Source: Nostoc sp. WHI (GTDB lineage Bacteria; Cyanobacteriota; Cyanobacteriia; Cyanobacteriales; Nostocaceae). From it: a DNA stretch of 47,309 nucleotides. The position numbers were made by a program, and so were the translations under genes. Positions within the stretch are counted from its first letter, which is position 1. Each line of letters begins with the position of its first letter. Positions 1 through 10,600 of the stretch are shown one piece after another. The notes under the pieces are model-generated. The model was not told where the DNA came from and did not search any database. It was given only the letters and a program-made list of their open reading frames with translations. The stretch spans positions 1 through 47,309 of the forward strand of contig NZ_WBKM01000206.1 in NCBI RefSeq assembly GCF_015714725.1. Direction: 5' to 3'.

Positions 1-747
1 GGCATCGGTTAAGTCGGCATTAATTAGGTTGGCATCGGTTAAGTCGGCATTAATTAGGTTGGCATTACTGAGGTCTGCATTACTGAGGTCTGCATTACTG
101 AGGTCTGCATTACTGAGGAGAACACGACTTAGTTGAATACTGCTTAGTTTAGCGCCTTTCAAACTAGCATAGCTTAAGCTTAATTCAATAGAATCCCAGT
201 TACTTATAAGTTCTGCATCGACTAGAAATCGTATAATAATACCTTTCCGTTCTCCATCTTTGTCAAGGCTACGCAGTGTAGTAAGCGTTCTTGCATATAT
301 TATATTTTTTATCAGTTCTAATAAAGGATCGTTGGGTTCTAGGGTATTTACTTTGTTATTAATCAGTAAATCTGATACACGGTCTAGATAACTTTGTAGT
401 GCCTCCTCACGGAGAAAATTTATGTCTGCTACTTCTTTATCTTTGTGCTGAAGTTGATTACCTAGACACAAAAGCAGAAATGGAACTGCTAATAGTTCTA
501 GAAAATCCCAAAGTGTTTTTCCAGACTGATCTTCATCAGTGAAAGTAACCTTTTCAATGGAACCATTTTCTCCACCTTTTCTCTCTGTGCTCTTTTTTTT
601 GATTGTGTCTTCTCCAATTCCAGTCCAGTCAGCCCATTTCCATGCCCAACTTTTGCTTGCTAAAACTGGAGAGACTAAAGATATTCCAGCAGTAATTACA
701 GAGCCTAAGGCGACTCCTGCAATTAGTAAGCGCCAACGATTAAACAA
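1..747 (-). CDS. Membrane-anchored pentapeptide-repeat protein, 3' end outside window
   Basis: Reading the minus strand gives 249 codons still open at the window edge. The N-terminus has a hydrophobic segment (LLIAGVALGSVITAGISLV), a polar linker, and a second one (WDFLELLAVPFLLLCLG). A helical region with ARTLTTLRSLD follows, then A(D/N)LSN-type pentapeptide repeats from about residue 205 to the edge. This matches a common cyanobacterial family with an N-terminal membrane anchor and a C-terminal quadrilateral beta-helix; its function is not established. No ATG is available. I chose TTG at 747 because GGGAG lies 8 bases upstream and an in-frame TAG lies further up. The last repeats are nearly identical at DNA level (positions 1-120), so copy number may vary between strains. 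Confidence 0.85.
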   Translation of the reverse strand, partial: MFNRWRLLIAGVALGSVITAGISLVSPVLASKSWAWKWADWTGIGEDTIKKKSTERKGGENGSIEKVTFTDEDQSGKTLWDFLELLAVPFLLLCLGNQLQHKDKEVADINFLREEALQSYLDRVSDLLINNKVNTLEPNDPLLELIKNIIYARTLTTLRSLDKDGERKGIIIRFLVDAELISNWDSIELSLSYASLKGAKLSSIQLSRVLLSNADLSNADLSNADLSNANLINADLTDANLINADLTDA

Positions 748-783
748 AGACGTTTCTCCCTTTGTACTGCTACTTAAAAGATA

Positions 784-914
784 TATATAGCAGTCCTAAA
801 TCATTTGTGAAAATTCTATATCTCTTTCTTCTTTCTTCCCTTTGTGTCCTTGGCGTTCTTGGCGGTTCGTTTCCTTATTTATATTTTTCACGACTCATTT
901 AGGATTGCTATATA
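784..914. mobile_element. MITE-like element with 31-bp imperfect terminal inverted repeats
   Basis: Bases 784-814 and the reverse complement of 884-914 match at 26 of 31 positions. The 69-bp interior is a C/T-rich tract containing TTGGCGTTCTTGGCGG, a very common Nostoc dispersed motif. No protein is encoded. A perfect 20-bp palindrome at 902-921 overlaps the right end, and GGATTGCTA recurs near 1028. This is a non-autonomous element or its remnant, sitting just upstream of the pentapeptide gene start. Confidence 0.65.
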
Positions 915-1091
915 GCAATCCGATTTGATTCCTGAAGCTACTTTTATAGGTAAAGGACAGCGAATAGAGAACTTTTAACAGTAAAAGAGGAAGGTAGAGA
1001 TGTACTAAGTTTTTTCAAAAATCAAATAGGATTGCTACGATCGCTGTTCAAAAATCTTAAACGAACTTAATCTTAATGTATAATGAACCTT

Positions 1092-1775
1092 TTAACTTAT
1101 TAGTGATTGTTCCGAACCACCTATTTTTAAAAGGTTGTTTGCTCCATTGAGAAACATTCTTGAACCCAACCAGATGCTTCTAGTTTGAAACTTTGAACTA
1201 GAATTATAGTATCTCAGTCCCTCTTCACAAACTAGGACAGTACCACTTGCAATTTGCAAAACTCCATTTAAATATTCCTGAAATCTTTCTTTGATTAGTT
1301 GATAATCAAAATTATTACGATCAAATGTACGACCAAATTCACTCCTAAACGTTATTATCTTTGTATCAAGGTCTTGTAGTGATGGCAGGTTGATTTTAAT
1401 TTGGTTATTGATGAAAGCGTCGTAGCTTACTACGCAAGAGTTGTCAAATTTATTTAGCCAATCTCTTTCCTGGTCAAATGTAGTATAGGACTGGCTCTTT
1501 GCCAGATCAGTATTAATGTGTTTGACCATTGGATCTTTATTCATGTAGTTTCTGAGATTGATGTATTTTCTCAATGTATCTGAACACTTATCCGCTAGGG
1601 TAAGTAGTTGCCCAACGTCTCTATATGTAATTTGATTTATATCATAATTATTCTCCTTAAACTTTCTTGCGATTATTACTACTGAACGCAAATGACCTTG
1701 TGCATTTTGTAAATGATTACTGCGTTCATTTTTGAGTGTACCTGTTGATGGCTCTCTATACTTTTCTTCGCTCAT
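1092..1775 (-). CDS. Hypothetical protein, 227 aa
   Basis: The family is not recognised. The protein is soluble-looking, with no signal peptide or membrane segment, and mostly helical and charged (for example SEEKYREPSTGTLKNERSNH at the N-terminus). Tyr, Asn and Lys are frequent, as is usual for AT-rich accessory genes. I start it at the ATG at 1775, preceded by GGGAAATAAT; an upstream in-frame GTG at 1790 is also possible. It stands alone between two small inverted-repeat elements, which suggests accessory DNA. Function unknown. Confidence 0.55.
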   Translation of the reverse strand: MSEEKYREPSTGTLKNERSNHLQNAQGHLRSVVIIARKFKENNYDINQITYRDVGQLLTLADKCSDTLRKYINLRNYMNKDPMVKHINTDLAKSQSYTTFDQERDWLNKFDNSCVVSYDAFINNQIKINLPSLQDLDTKIITFRSEFGRTFDRNNFDYQLIKERFQEYLNGVLQIASGTVLVCEEGLRYYNSSSKFQTRSIWLGSRMFLNGANNLLKIGGSEQSLIS

Positions 1776-1851
1776 ATTATTTCCCAGCACACTGTGTAAG
1801 TTACAGTATCAGTTCCAAAATACCAAAAACTTAGTTTCTTTAGGCTTAGTA

Positions 1852-2102
1852 CTGTCCGTTCGCTTATTTCGACCTCAGTTTTCTTTCTTACTCACGACAG
1901 AATTGATGTTTCAGGCTTTCCAAAAATTGCGTAGGCATAGCCCGCCGCAGGCATCGCCTATGCGATCGCAACTTAGTAGTTCATTTGAACTATAAAGTGT
2001 GAATAAAAAGGGAGACGAAAAATTGTCTACCAAGGTCAAAACCCCTATCAGACATAGGTTTTAGAAATTAAAGTAGATGTCAAAATAATGAGGAACGGAC
2101 AG
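1852..2102. mobile_element. Small element bounded by inverted repeats (IS remnant or MITE)
   Basis: CTGTCCGTTC at 1852-1861 is matched by its exact reverse complement at 2093-2102, and similarity continues inward with gaps (TTATTTCGAC versus TTATTTTGAC). TAGTA occurs at 1847-1851 and again at 2104-2108, consistent with a 5-bp target duplication apart from one extra C. The 251-bp body has no transposase ORF. It carries a 29-bp dispersed repeat at 1929-1957, so it is composite. Confidence 0.5.
1929..1957. repeat. 29-bp GC-rich dispersed repeat, copy 1
   Basis: Begins GCGTAGGC and ends CCGCAGGCATCGC. The same 29 bp occurs at 9223-9251 and, inverted, at 31082-31110. The three copies differ only at the ninth base (A, T, G when read in this orientation). 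It is followed here by a HIP1 site. It looks like one of the very small mobile repeats of Nostoc. Confidence 0.75.
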
Positions 2103-2759
2103 CTAGTAAATCATTTTGGATCTTCTTTACAAGCACTAAAAGAAACCGAGTTTTTATCCTCGATTTTGAACAATCGACTAATGTTCTATATCTTACAATA
2201 TCAACAAAATAGGTTGCTGAAATAAATTTAGATATGAAAGTTTTAGATGTGTTTTAGCTGAGGAATTTTCAGATGGATTAAAACTGAAAATAATTGCTGT
2301 GGGACAAGAGCATCCAAAAACTTGCAATTATTTTTCTTTTAACCTCTTGCTAGCTGTTCCTTAATCTAACTGGGATAGTTTAATGTGGGAGGTTTGGGAA
2401 GTTCTTAACCTCCAGTGATGGGACAGTGTGACATTGGTATCCAAGCTTCTACCTTGGGAAACGAAACTACTTACCTCAACTACTTTAGCTTTGAAGACTT
2501 ACGTCCGGCGTTAAATGTGATATTTAGGTGCGATCGCTCTGATGGGCGTGGCCATCCTTTTTGGGCTGGCAAGAAGTGCGACTAACTTTGGACAAATTCC
2601 AAGGGCGATCGCACTTACATAAGTAAGCGCTCGCAGCTTATCTACAAGCTTAAAGAGAAATGCTCACTCAGTTTGGTTAAATAACCACTGTGCCTCAAGC
2701 ACTCTTAATAGAAACAACTACACACAAATTTTTCACGAAATCATTCAAGGTAAAGACAA
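2103..2759. other. Gene-free stretch upstream of the RTX nuclease
   Basis: About 650 bases with stops in all frames. Two HIP1-like sites lie near 2532 and 2605. A single CTTAACCT near 2404 resembles one half of a cyanobacterial Pho box, but no properly spaced partner is visible. Immediately before the next gene, AAGGTAAAGACAA precedes the ATG. Nothing else is recognisable. Confidence 0.5.
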
Positions 2760-5700
2760 ATGGCAGCAATTAATTTCACCGGGACTACTTACACTGAAAA
2801 TTTTAACACCTTGGCGAGTACTGGAACGTCCAGTATTCTGCCAACTGGATGGGAGCTTTTGGAAACTGGAACAAGTGCCAATGTTAATACAAGTTACACT
2901 GCTGGTACTGGAAGCTCTAATGCGGCTGATACCTACAGCTTTGGGTCATCTGGCACTACTACAGAGAGAGCATTTGGTGGATTGCGGTCTGGTACTTTAG
3001 TACCCACCATAGGGGTAAGTTTTACAAACAATACAGGCAGTACAATTACTTCATTAGCAGTTAGTTATCGTGGTGAACAATGGCGATTGGGTACATTAAA
3101 CAGGACTGATCGCTTAGATTTTCAATACAGCTTAAATGCAACTTCTCTCTCAACCTCATCTGGCACTTGGATAGATGTTGACTCTTTGGATTTTAGTTCA
3201 CCCACTACATCTGGTACAATAGGCGCTCTTGATGGCAATGCTGCTGCTAACTCTACCAGTATTTTACCAACAACAATTTCTGGGCTGAATATTGCCAATG
3301 GTGCAACATTCTATCTGCGCTGGCAAGATTTGGATGCTAGTGGTGCTGATGATGGTTTAGCGATCGATGATTTTTCCTTAACTGCAACTACTGCTACTCC
3401 TACTGCACAAGGTGTCACTATTACCCAATCTGGCGGTAGCACAGATGTAACTGAAGGTGGTGCAACAGATTCTTACACAGTGGTCTTGAATAGCCAGCCA
3501 ACGGCAAATGTTACCATCAATATTAATGGTGGCACTCAAACCACAACCAGTCCAACCACCCTCACCTTTACCTCTGCCAACTGGAACATCGCGCAGGCAG
3601 TAAGTGTGGCTGCTGTTGATGATACCTTAATAGAAGGAAATCACAATGGCACTATCATTCACACAGCAAGCAGTACAGATACCAATTATAACGGTATTAC
3701 TATTGCTTCCATCACTGCTAACATCACTGATAACGATGTCATTGTAGCTCCATCAGTTCAGATTAGCGACATTCAGGGAGCGGGACATATCTCACCCTTG
3801 ACAGGTCAGACCGTCAGCAATGTAGCGGGAATTGTAACGGTTACGGCTAGTAACGGTTTCTACTTGCAAGATCCTACCCCAGATAGCGACGATCGCACTT
3901 CTGATGCTATTTTCGTTTTTACAGGATCAGTAGCACCAACCGTATCCGTCGGAAGTTCCGTATTAGTCAGTGGAACAGTCACGGAGTTTCGTCCAGGCGG
4001 CAATGCCGATAATTTAACTAAAACACAAATCACTGCTCCTACAATTGTCACCGTTTCCACTGGCAATGCGTTACCATCTGCCACGATTCTAGGTGATGGC
4101 GGCAGAACCATCCCCACAACGGTAATCGATAACGACACTACTGGTAATATCGAAACTGGAACAACCACCTTTGACCCTGCTCAAGATGGCATCGACTTCT
4201 ACGAAAGCTTGGAAGCAACGCTGGTACAGATCAATAACCCAGTCTCCACTTCACCTACTGCAAACTTTGGGACATCAGAAGAAATTTGGGTATTAGCAGA
4301 CAACGGGGTAAACGCCACTGGGCGCACGGCTCGCGGCGGTAGCCTAATTAGTGCCTCAGACTTCAATCCTGAGCGGATTCAAATAGACGATCTCAACAAT
4401 GCTTTAGTGCTACCTCAGGTGAATGTTGGTACGCAACTTAGCAATATTGTTGGTGTAGTTGACTACAACTTTGGTAACTATGAAGTTTTAGTGTCCACTG
4501 CTCCCACAGTAGTACAGAACAGTACCCTTGAAAGAGAAGTCACTAATTTAACTCCTACCACCAACCAACTGACAGTTGCTACCTTCAACGTCGAAAACCT
4601 TGATCCAAATGATGGTGCAACCAAGTTTAACAACCTTGCCAACCTGATTGTTACTAATTTGAAATCGCCAGATATCATTAATCTGGAAGAAATTCAGGAC
4701 AATAACGGAGCGACTAATGACAGTGTAGTAGATGCCAGCGTCAGCTACAACACATTAATTGCTGCGATCGCTGCTGCTGGTGGCCCCACATATCAATTTC
4801 GTCAAATTGACCCAGTAGACGATACTAATGGCGGTGAACCTGGTGGAAATATCCGGGTAGGCTTCTTATTTAATCCGGCTCGTGTTGACTTTGTAGATCG
4901 CCCCGGTGGTACTTCCACCTCTAGCACCACAGTTACCAATGTCTCTGGTGTTCCCACCCTTTCTGATAGTCCTGGTTTGATTGACCCCACCAACACTGCT
5001 TTTGATAGAAGTCGCAAACCGTTAGTTGGTGAATTCACTTTCAACGGTGAAACTGTTTATATAATTGGCAACCACTTCAATTCTAAAGGTGGCGACGACC
5101 CCTTATTTGGCGTGAATCAACCGCCAATTCTCAGTAGCGAAGTGCAGCGTCAGCAACAAGCTACCATAGTAAAAAACTTTGTCGAGAGTATTTTAGCGAT
5201 CGACCCCAATGCCAATGTCATAGTAGCGGGTGACTTGAATGATTTTGAGTTTTCCAACCCTGTCACCACCCTAGAAAGCGCTGGACTGACTTCCTTAATT
5301 GAAACTCTGCCAGCAAACGAGCGTTATACCTACAACTTTGAAGGTAACGCTCAAACCCTTGACCACATTTTAGCGAGTAGCAACTTGGTTAGTAAGCTGG
5401 ATGGGTATGATGTAGTTCACGTCAACTCAGAGTTTGCCGATCAGGATAGCGATCATGATCCTAGTTTGGCTCGGTTTAATTTAAACGATGCTCCCACAGA
5501 CATCGCATTGAATGCCACCAGTGTCAACGAAAATGTTCCAGCCAATACGGTAATAAGTACATTTACCACTACTGACCCTGACACAGGCAACACTTTCACT
5601 TACAGCTTAGTTGCTGGAACTGGTGCTACTGATAACACTGCCTTTGCGATCGCAGGCGATAGCTTGCAAATCAAGGCTTCCCCGGACTTTGAAACAAAAT

Positions 5701-7007
5701 CTTCTTACAGCATTCGGGTACGCAGCACCGATAATGGTGGACTTTTTGTAGACAAGGTGTTAACTATCCAAGTTAATGATCTCAATGAAGCACCTACAGG
5801 CGTAAATGATGCAGTCAGCGTTGCCGAAGACGCAACTACATCTAATCTCTATCTCAGCTTACTGAGTAACGATACCGACCCCGATGCTGGAGACGCTAGA
5901 AACATCATTGCTGTTAACACTACAGGCACAACAGGGACAGTCTTCTTTAACCAGAACACTCAAAACCTGACTTACACTGCCTCAAGTTTTAACTCTTTAT
6001 CTGTAGGACAGACTGGAACTGATCGCTTTACTTATACGATCGCCGACACCCAAGGATTGCAGTCTACTGCTACTGTTAACGTCAGCGTTACAGGTGTCAA
6101 TGATGCTCCCACGGTGCAACCCCTTGACGATCAAATCATCTCCACTAACAATTCCTTCTCTTTCAATGTCAGCAACAAATTTGCTGACGTCGACCAAAAT
6201 GACACCCTCAGCTACAGTGCTACGGGTTTACCCACTGGATCTAGTATCGCCGCTAATACAGGTGTGATATCCGGCACTATCCCCCAAACAGGTATTTTTG
6301 CAGTCACAGTTACCGCTGCTGATGGCCAAGGTGGTAATGTTAGCGATACCTTTGACCTGACTGTTGCCAATAACAGAGCGACATCTGGCAACGACATTAT
6401 CTTTATCGACCAACTTAATGGTTTAAACAGAGTCAATGCTCTAGCTGGCAACGATCGCGTCATAGGCACTACTAACAGTGAGATAATCGACGGTGGAGCA
6501 GGTAATGATTACCTTGATGGCAAGGGCGGCAATGACAGACTTTCTGGGGGCAGTGAGGATGACACGCTCTTAGGTGGACTTGGCAATGACACGCTCTTAG
6601 GTGGACTTGGCAATGACACGCTCTTAGGTGGACTTGGCAATGACAGACTTTTTGGCGGTAGTGGCAATGACCGCCTAATTGGTTGGGGAGGTGGCACCAA
6701 CGAAATCGACCAACTCAACGGCGAGCAGGGTGCAGATACTTACGTCTTGGGTGATGCAACTTCAGTTTTCTATGCCAGTTCCAGCAATAGCGACTACGCC
6801 AATATTGTCAACTTGCAAGCAACCGATAAGATTGAACTCAAGGGAGTTGCTAGCAATTACTCGCTAGGATCTGCATTAGCTGTGTCTCCCGATAGATTTG
6901 ATGTGGGCATTTTCACCAACAATGGAACGGAATTGATTGCTGTTGTGCAAGACGGGTTAACCCTCACTAGCAACTTGGCAACAGATACTCGTTTCGTTTT
7001 TGTTTAA
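2760..7007 (+). CDS. Secreted RTX-type nuclease with Calx-beta, EEP and cadherin-like domains
   Basis: 1415 aa with no Sec signal peptide; the C-terminal RTX region suggests type I export. In order: an Asn/Thr-rich beta-sandwich domain (about 1-215); a Calx-beta-like repeat (about 218-325, ending TANITDNDV); an OB/LTD-like region typical of large extracellular nucleases (about 330-600); and an endonuclease/exonuclease/phosphatase (EEP) domain (about 603-905) with TFNVENLD, LEEIQD, GDLND, LDHIL and the closing SDHDP. Cadherin-like and putative-Ig modules follow (about 910-1210), then RTX nonapeptides (GGAGNDYLDGKGGNDRL and similar, about 1240-1305). The metal and catalytic motifs of an ExeM/NucH-type nuclease are present. 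It probably degrades extracellular DNA for phosphate or in biofilm. It is followed by a hairpin and then a second RTX exoenzyme. Confidence 0.85.
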   Translation: MAAINFTGTTYTENFNTLASTGTSSILPTGWELLETGTSANVNTSYTAGTGSSNAADTYSFGSSGTTTERAFGGLRSGTLVPTIGVSFTNNTGSTITSLAVSYRGEQWRLGTLNRTDRLDFQYSLNATSLSTSSGTWIDVDSLDFSSPTTSGTIGALDGNAAANSTSILPTTISGLNIANGATFYLRWQDLDASGADDGLAIDDFSLTATTATPTAQGVTITQSGGSTDVTEGGATDSYTVVLNSQPTANVTININGGTQTTTSPTTLTFTSANWNIAQAVSVAAVDDTLIEGNHNGTIIHTASSTDTNYNGITIASITANITDNDVIVAPSVQISDIQGAGHISPLTGQTVSNVAGIVTVTASNGFYLQDPTPDSDDRTSDAIFVFTGSVAPTVSVGSSVLVSGTVTEFRPGGNADNLTKTQITAPTIVTVSTGNALPSATILGDGGRTIPTTVIDNDTTGNIETGTTTFDPAQDGIDFYESLEATLVQINNPVSTSPTANFGTSEEIWVLADNGVNATGRTARGGSLISASDFNPERIQIDDLNNALVLPQVNVGTQLSNIVGVVDYNFGNYEVLVSTAPTVVQNSTLEREVTNLTPTTNQLTVATFNVENLDPNDGATKFNNLANLIVTNLKSPDIINLEEIQDNNGATNDSVVDASVSYNTLIAAIAAAGGPTYQFRQIDPVDDTNGGEPGGNIRVGFLFNPARVDFVDRPGGTSTSSTTVTNVSGVPTLSDSPGLIDPTNTAFDRSRKPLVGEFTFNGETVYIIGNHFNSKGGDDPLFGVNQPPILSSEVQRQQQATIVKNFVESILAIDPNANVIVAGDLNDFEFSNPVTTLESAGLTSLIETLPANERYTYNFEGNAQTLDHILASSNLVSKLDGYDVVHVNSEFADQDSDHDPSLARFNLNDAPTDIALNATSVNENVPANTVISTFTTTDPDTGNTFTYSLVAGTGATDNTAFAIAGDSLQIKASPDFETKSSYSIRVRSTDNGGLFVDKVLTIQVNDLNEAPTGVNDAVSVAEDATTSNLYLSLLSNDTDPDAGDARNIIAVNTTGTTGTVFFNQNTQNLTYTASSFNSLSVGQTGTDRFTYTIADTQGLQSTATVNVSVTGVNDAPTVQPLDDQIISTNNSFSFNVSNKFADVDQNDTLSYSATGLPTGSSIAANTGVISGTIPQTGIFAVTVTAADGQGGNVSDTFDLTVANNRATSGNDIIFIDQLNGLNRVNALAGNDRVIGTTNSEIIDGGAGNDYLDGKGGNDRLSGGSEDDTLLGGLGNDTLLGGLGNDTLLGGLGNDRLFGGSGNDRLIGWGGGTNEIDQLNGEQGADTYVLGDATSVFYASSSNSDYANIVNLQATDKIELKGVASNYSLGSALAVSPDRFDVGIFTNNGTELIAVVQDGLTLTSNLATDTRFVFV
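6561..6641 (+). repeat. Three identical 27-bp repeats encoding RTX motifs
   Basis: Units 6561-6587, 6588-6614 and 6615-6641 are identical at DNA level. Each encodes nine residues, DTLLGGLGN, one calcium-binding nonapeptide-like turn. Exact identity including synonymous sites indicates recent duplication, so the number of RTX turns may vary. Confidence 0.9.
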
Positions 7008-7020
7008 TCGGTAAATTTAA

Positions 7021-7057
7021 GCGATCGCCCTTAAGGAAACTTGAGGGCGATCGTTTG
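7021..7057 (+). terminator. Hairpin after the RTX nuclease gene, GAAA-capped
   Basis: CGATCGCCCT at 7022-7031 pairs with AGGGCGATCG at 7044-7053. The stem extends to about 14 bp with one G-T wobble and closes on a GAAA tetraloop (7036-7039). A short T-run (TTT) follows. It lies 14 bases past the stop codon. The stem contains a HIP1 site. Confidence 0.6.
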
Positions 7058-7300
7058 GCTCACGCAGAGAGTAAGAGTTTTAAATAAACGTGAGTTCAAC
7101 AGACCTCTCACTCCTCTGCGAGCTACCGTGTACACACAAATCTTTTAGAGTGACTGCATAACATAAAGTAGATTAATTTTTGCAAGTCAATGCAACAACA
7201 ATACAGTTCAGATAAGACGAAAACATTTGTAGAGACGGCGATTTATCGCGTCTCAAAAACCCAAAATTTTGTACCAGTAGCCCTTAACTGAACCGTATTG

Positions 7301-7447
7301 AATGCAACAAAGGTGCAAGCCAATGCAACAAAGATGCAAGCCAATGCAACAAAGATGCAAGCCAATGCAACAAAGATGCAAGCCAATGCAACAAAGATGC
7401 AAGCCAATGCAACAAAGATGCAAGTCAATGCAACAAAGATGCAAACC
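7301..7447. repeat. 21-bp tandem repeat, seven copies
   Basis: Seven head-to-tail units of exactly 21 bp fill 147 bp; each contains AATGCAACAAAGATGCAA. Only the first and the last two units carry single substitutions. A diverged half-unit lies near 7180. Because 21 is a multiple of three, several frames stay open on both strands (for example repeats of MQQRCKP or NATKMQA), but no ribosome binding site or family supports a gene. It sits between the two RTX genes, with no gene in 7008-7645. Confidence 0.9.
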
Positions 7448-7645
7448 AAGAGACTTGTGTGTACACCGTAGCCCTTGGGAGGAGATCGAGGAGCAACAAA
7501 ATAATCTAGTTTTAAGCCTTTCTCCTCGGAGGAGAGAAGTCAAATTCCAACTATCGAACTCATGTTAAATAAAGGCTTTTCAATTCCCTGCTCGCTACTT
7601 TCAATTTTCAAACCAGTCTAATATTTGGAATCTACTTCATTAACT

Positions 7646-10600
7646 ATGGTAACTACAGGCACAATTCGTTTTTCTCAGTTCAATGCTTCCCTAAACCGCA
7701 ACGCTGAAGGTCAATTAGTAACCGATTTATCTACCCAGGGTAATGCTCAGGCAAAAGCTGTTGCGGAAATCATCCAGCGCAATAACCCGGATGTACTTCT
7801 AATTAATGAGTTTGACTACTCCCCAGAGGCAGTTCAGCTATTCCGGCAAAATTACTTAGCCGTGAGTCAAAATGGTGCAGCTGCCGTTGACTATCCCTAT
7901 TTTTACATCGCCCCTTCCAACACTGGTATTGCCTCCGGGTTTGACTTGAACAACAACGGCGCAGTGGTAACAACCCCAGGCGCAGCCGGATATGGCGATG
8001 ATGCTTTCGGATTCGGGAGTTTCCCTGGTCAATTCGGAATGTTGCTGCTGTCCAAATATCCCATTGACACTGCCAACATCCGCACCTTCCAAAACTTCCT
8101 CTGGAAGGATATGCCCAATGCCTTACTTCCCGATGACACCGCGACACCACAGGCAAATGATTGGTATTCTGAGGATGAACTAGCAGTTCTCCGCCTTTCT
8201 TCTAAAAGTCACTGGGATGTACCTATCCAAGTGAACGGTGAGACAATTCATGCCCTTGTTAGCCACCCCACACCACCAGTATTTGATGGCCCAGAAGACC
8301 GCAACGGTAAGCGCAACCACGACGAGATCCGCTTTTGGGCAGACTATATTACCCCTGGTAAAGGTGATTACATCTATGATGATGGGGGTAAAAATGGTGG
8401 TATTAATGCTGGGTCAAGCTTTGTGATTATGGGCGACCAAAATGCTGACCCATTAGATGGTGATAGTTTTGACAATGCTATTCACCAACTGTTGCAAAAT
8501 CCTGGGATCAATACTAATGTAATCCCTACCAGTCTTGGTGGCCCCCAACAAGCAGCTTTGCAGGGTGGTGCTAACGCTAACCACACGGGTAATCCGGCTT
8601 TTGACACCGCAGACTTTGCTGATACTACTCCTGGAAATCTGCGGGCTGATTACGTACTACCCTCGGCTGATTTGACAATTGCCAATTCAGGAGTATTTTG
8701 GCCGCTGAATACTGACCCAACATTCTCCCCAGTCGGTACTTTTCCCTTCCCTAGTTCTGACCATCGCCTAGTATTTGCAGATGTGCAAACTGGAGCAACG
8801 GAACCAGGTAAAACTATTCCCAGTGTTGGATTTCTAGCAGAAACTACCTTCGTTACTGGCTTCATTCCTGCTGGCGTGGCGGGAATTGTGGATGGGGTAC
8901 AGACTCCTGTGGGTGGATTATCTGGTGTTACATACGATGCTGTTAATAACCGCTACTACGCCATCTCAGACGATCGCTCTGTGAATGCCCCCGCCCGCTT
9001 TTATACTTTCACTGCCGATACCCAGGTGACTTTTACCAATGTCACCCCCCTGAAAGATAGCACTGGCAACTTTTTTGCAATTAACACTCTCGATCCTGAA
9101 GGCATTGCTTTAACTAACAATGGCACTGTTTTCATCTCTTCAGAGGGTGAAGCTAATCTTGGTGCAGGTCGTGTTAGCGATCCCTTTATTAAAGAGTTTT
9201 CGCTGACCACAGGGCAAGAAGTGCGTAGGCTTAGCCCGCCGCAGGCATCGCTACTTGTCCCCAGCAAATTCCTGCCACTAATTGAGGATACTAACGGCGA
9301 TAGTATTGTCAATACAGGTGATACGCAGACATCAGGCGTTTACAATAATTTGGGATTTGAAAGCCTGACCATCTCACCTGACCAGAAAACTCTATTCACC
9401 GCCACTGAAAACGCCCTTTCCCAAGATGGATTAAGAGCTTCACTAACCAGTGGCAGCCCTTCCCGGATTTTACAATATAATTTGGTCACTGGACAGCCAG
9501 AAAAAGAATACCTCTACATCACCGATGCGATTCCCGAATCGCCCAATCCCAGCACAGGCTTCGCTGATAATGGTTTGGTGGATTTACTAGCGATCGACAA
9601 CCGAGGCACCTTGCTGGCCTTGGAGCGTTCCTTTGCACAAGGTGTAGGCAACACCATCAAAATCTACGAAGTTTCTTTGCAAGGTGCAACAGACATTAGC
9701 TTTTACGATTCTCTCAATAATCTGAGTACTGAGCAACTAGCAGCGATCGCACCTGCTCAAAAACGTTTGGTGTTGAATTTAAATGACCTGGAGCTGCCTA
9801 CCGATAACATCGAAGGCATCACCTTTGGCCCTAAACTAGCAGATGGTCGTCAGTCGATTGTGCTAGTGAGTGACAACAACTTCAACCAAAGTCAATTTAC
9901 CCAAATCCTCACTTTGGGCGCAGACTTAGTTCCCACTGTTGCACCCACGGTAGAAACTCGCCCCGATTTGTTGGATGATGAGACACTCCCAGTCGATCAA
10001 CGTGCCGACGCTGATGATCCTGCTGTCTATGTTAATGCCACAAATTCTGCTGATAGCCTAGTATTAACCTCAGTGAAAAATGCCGGACTGCGGGTTTATG
10101 ACTTGTCTGGTAATTTGTTGCAAACAGTTAATCCGGGTGGCATTCGCTACAACAATATTGACCTGCAATACGGTTTTAAATTAGGCAATCAATCCATAGA
10201 TATTGCCGTAGCTAGCGATCGCGGTAATGATAAACTAGCAATCTTCAAAATTAACCCCAACACCCCCGGACAATATCTAGAAGATATCACTGATAGCAAT
10301 ATTGGTACTATCTTCCAAGCAGCACCTTTTGAACCTCCTTATTCCGCATCAACTCGCAGTTCTTACGGACTTGCCTTATACCGTAGCCCCATCACTAATG
10401 ATTATTATGTCTTTACCAGTCGCCGAGAAACTGGAGATATAGCTCAGTTCAAATTGATTGACAACGGTAACGGCAAAATTGGGGCTGAACGAGTACGAGA
10501 ATTTACTGTACCGACAATTGGCGAACGCGATCCGCAAACAGAGGGTATGGTAGTAGACCAGGAAACTGGCTTCCTCTACATCGGACAGGAAAATGTGGGC

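Noticed and set aside
1732..1995. 87-codon plus-strand ORF
   Set aside because: It runs through the inverted-repeat element and a dispersed repeat, and overlaps the minus-strand gene start; no recognisable protein.
2404..2411. CTTAACCT as a Pho box upstream of the RTX nuclease (and a similar motif near 13124)
   Set aside because: Cyanobacterial Pho boxes need two or three such octamers at 11-base spacing; only single copies are present, one of them downstream of the phytase gene.
7301..7447. CRISPR array
   Set aside because: Units are contiguous with no unique spacers, so it is a plain tandem repeat.
7302..7568. An 88-codon ORF of MQQRCKP repeats, and its minus-strand counterparts
   Set aside because: It arises because the 21-bp tandem repeat has no stops in several frames; no ribosome binding site and no family.
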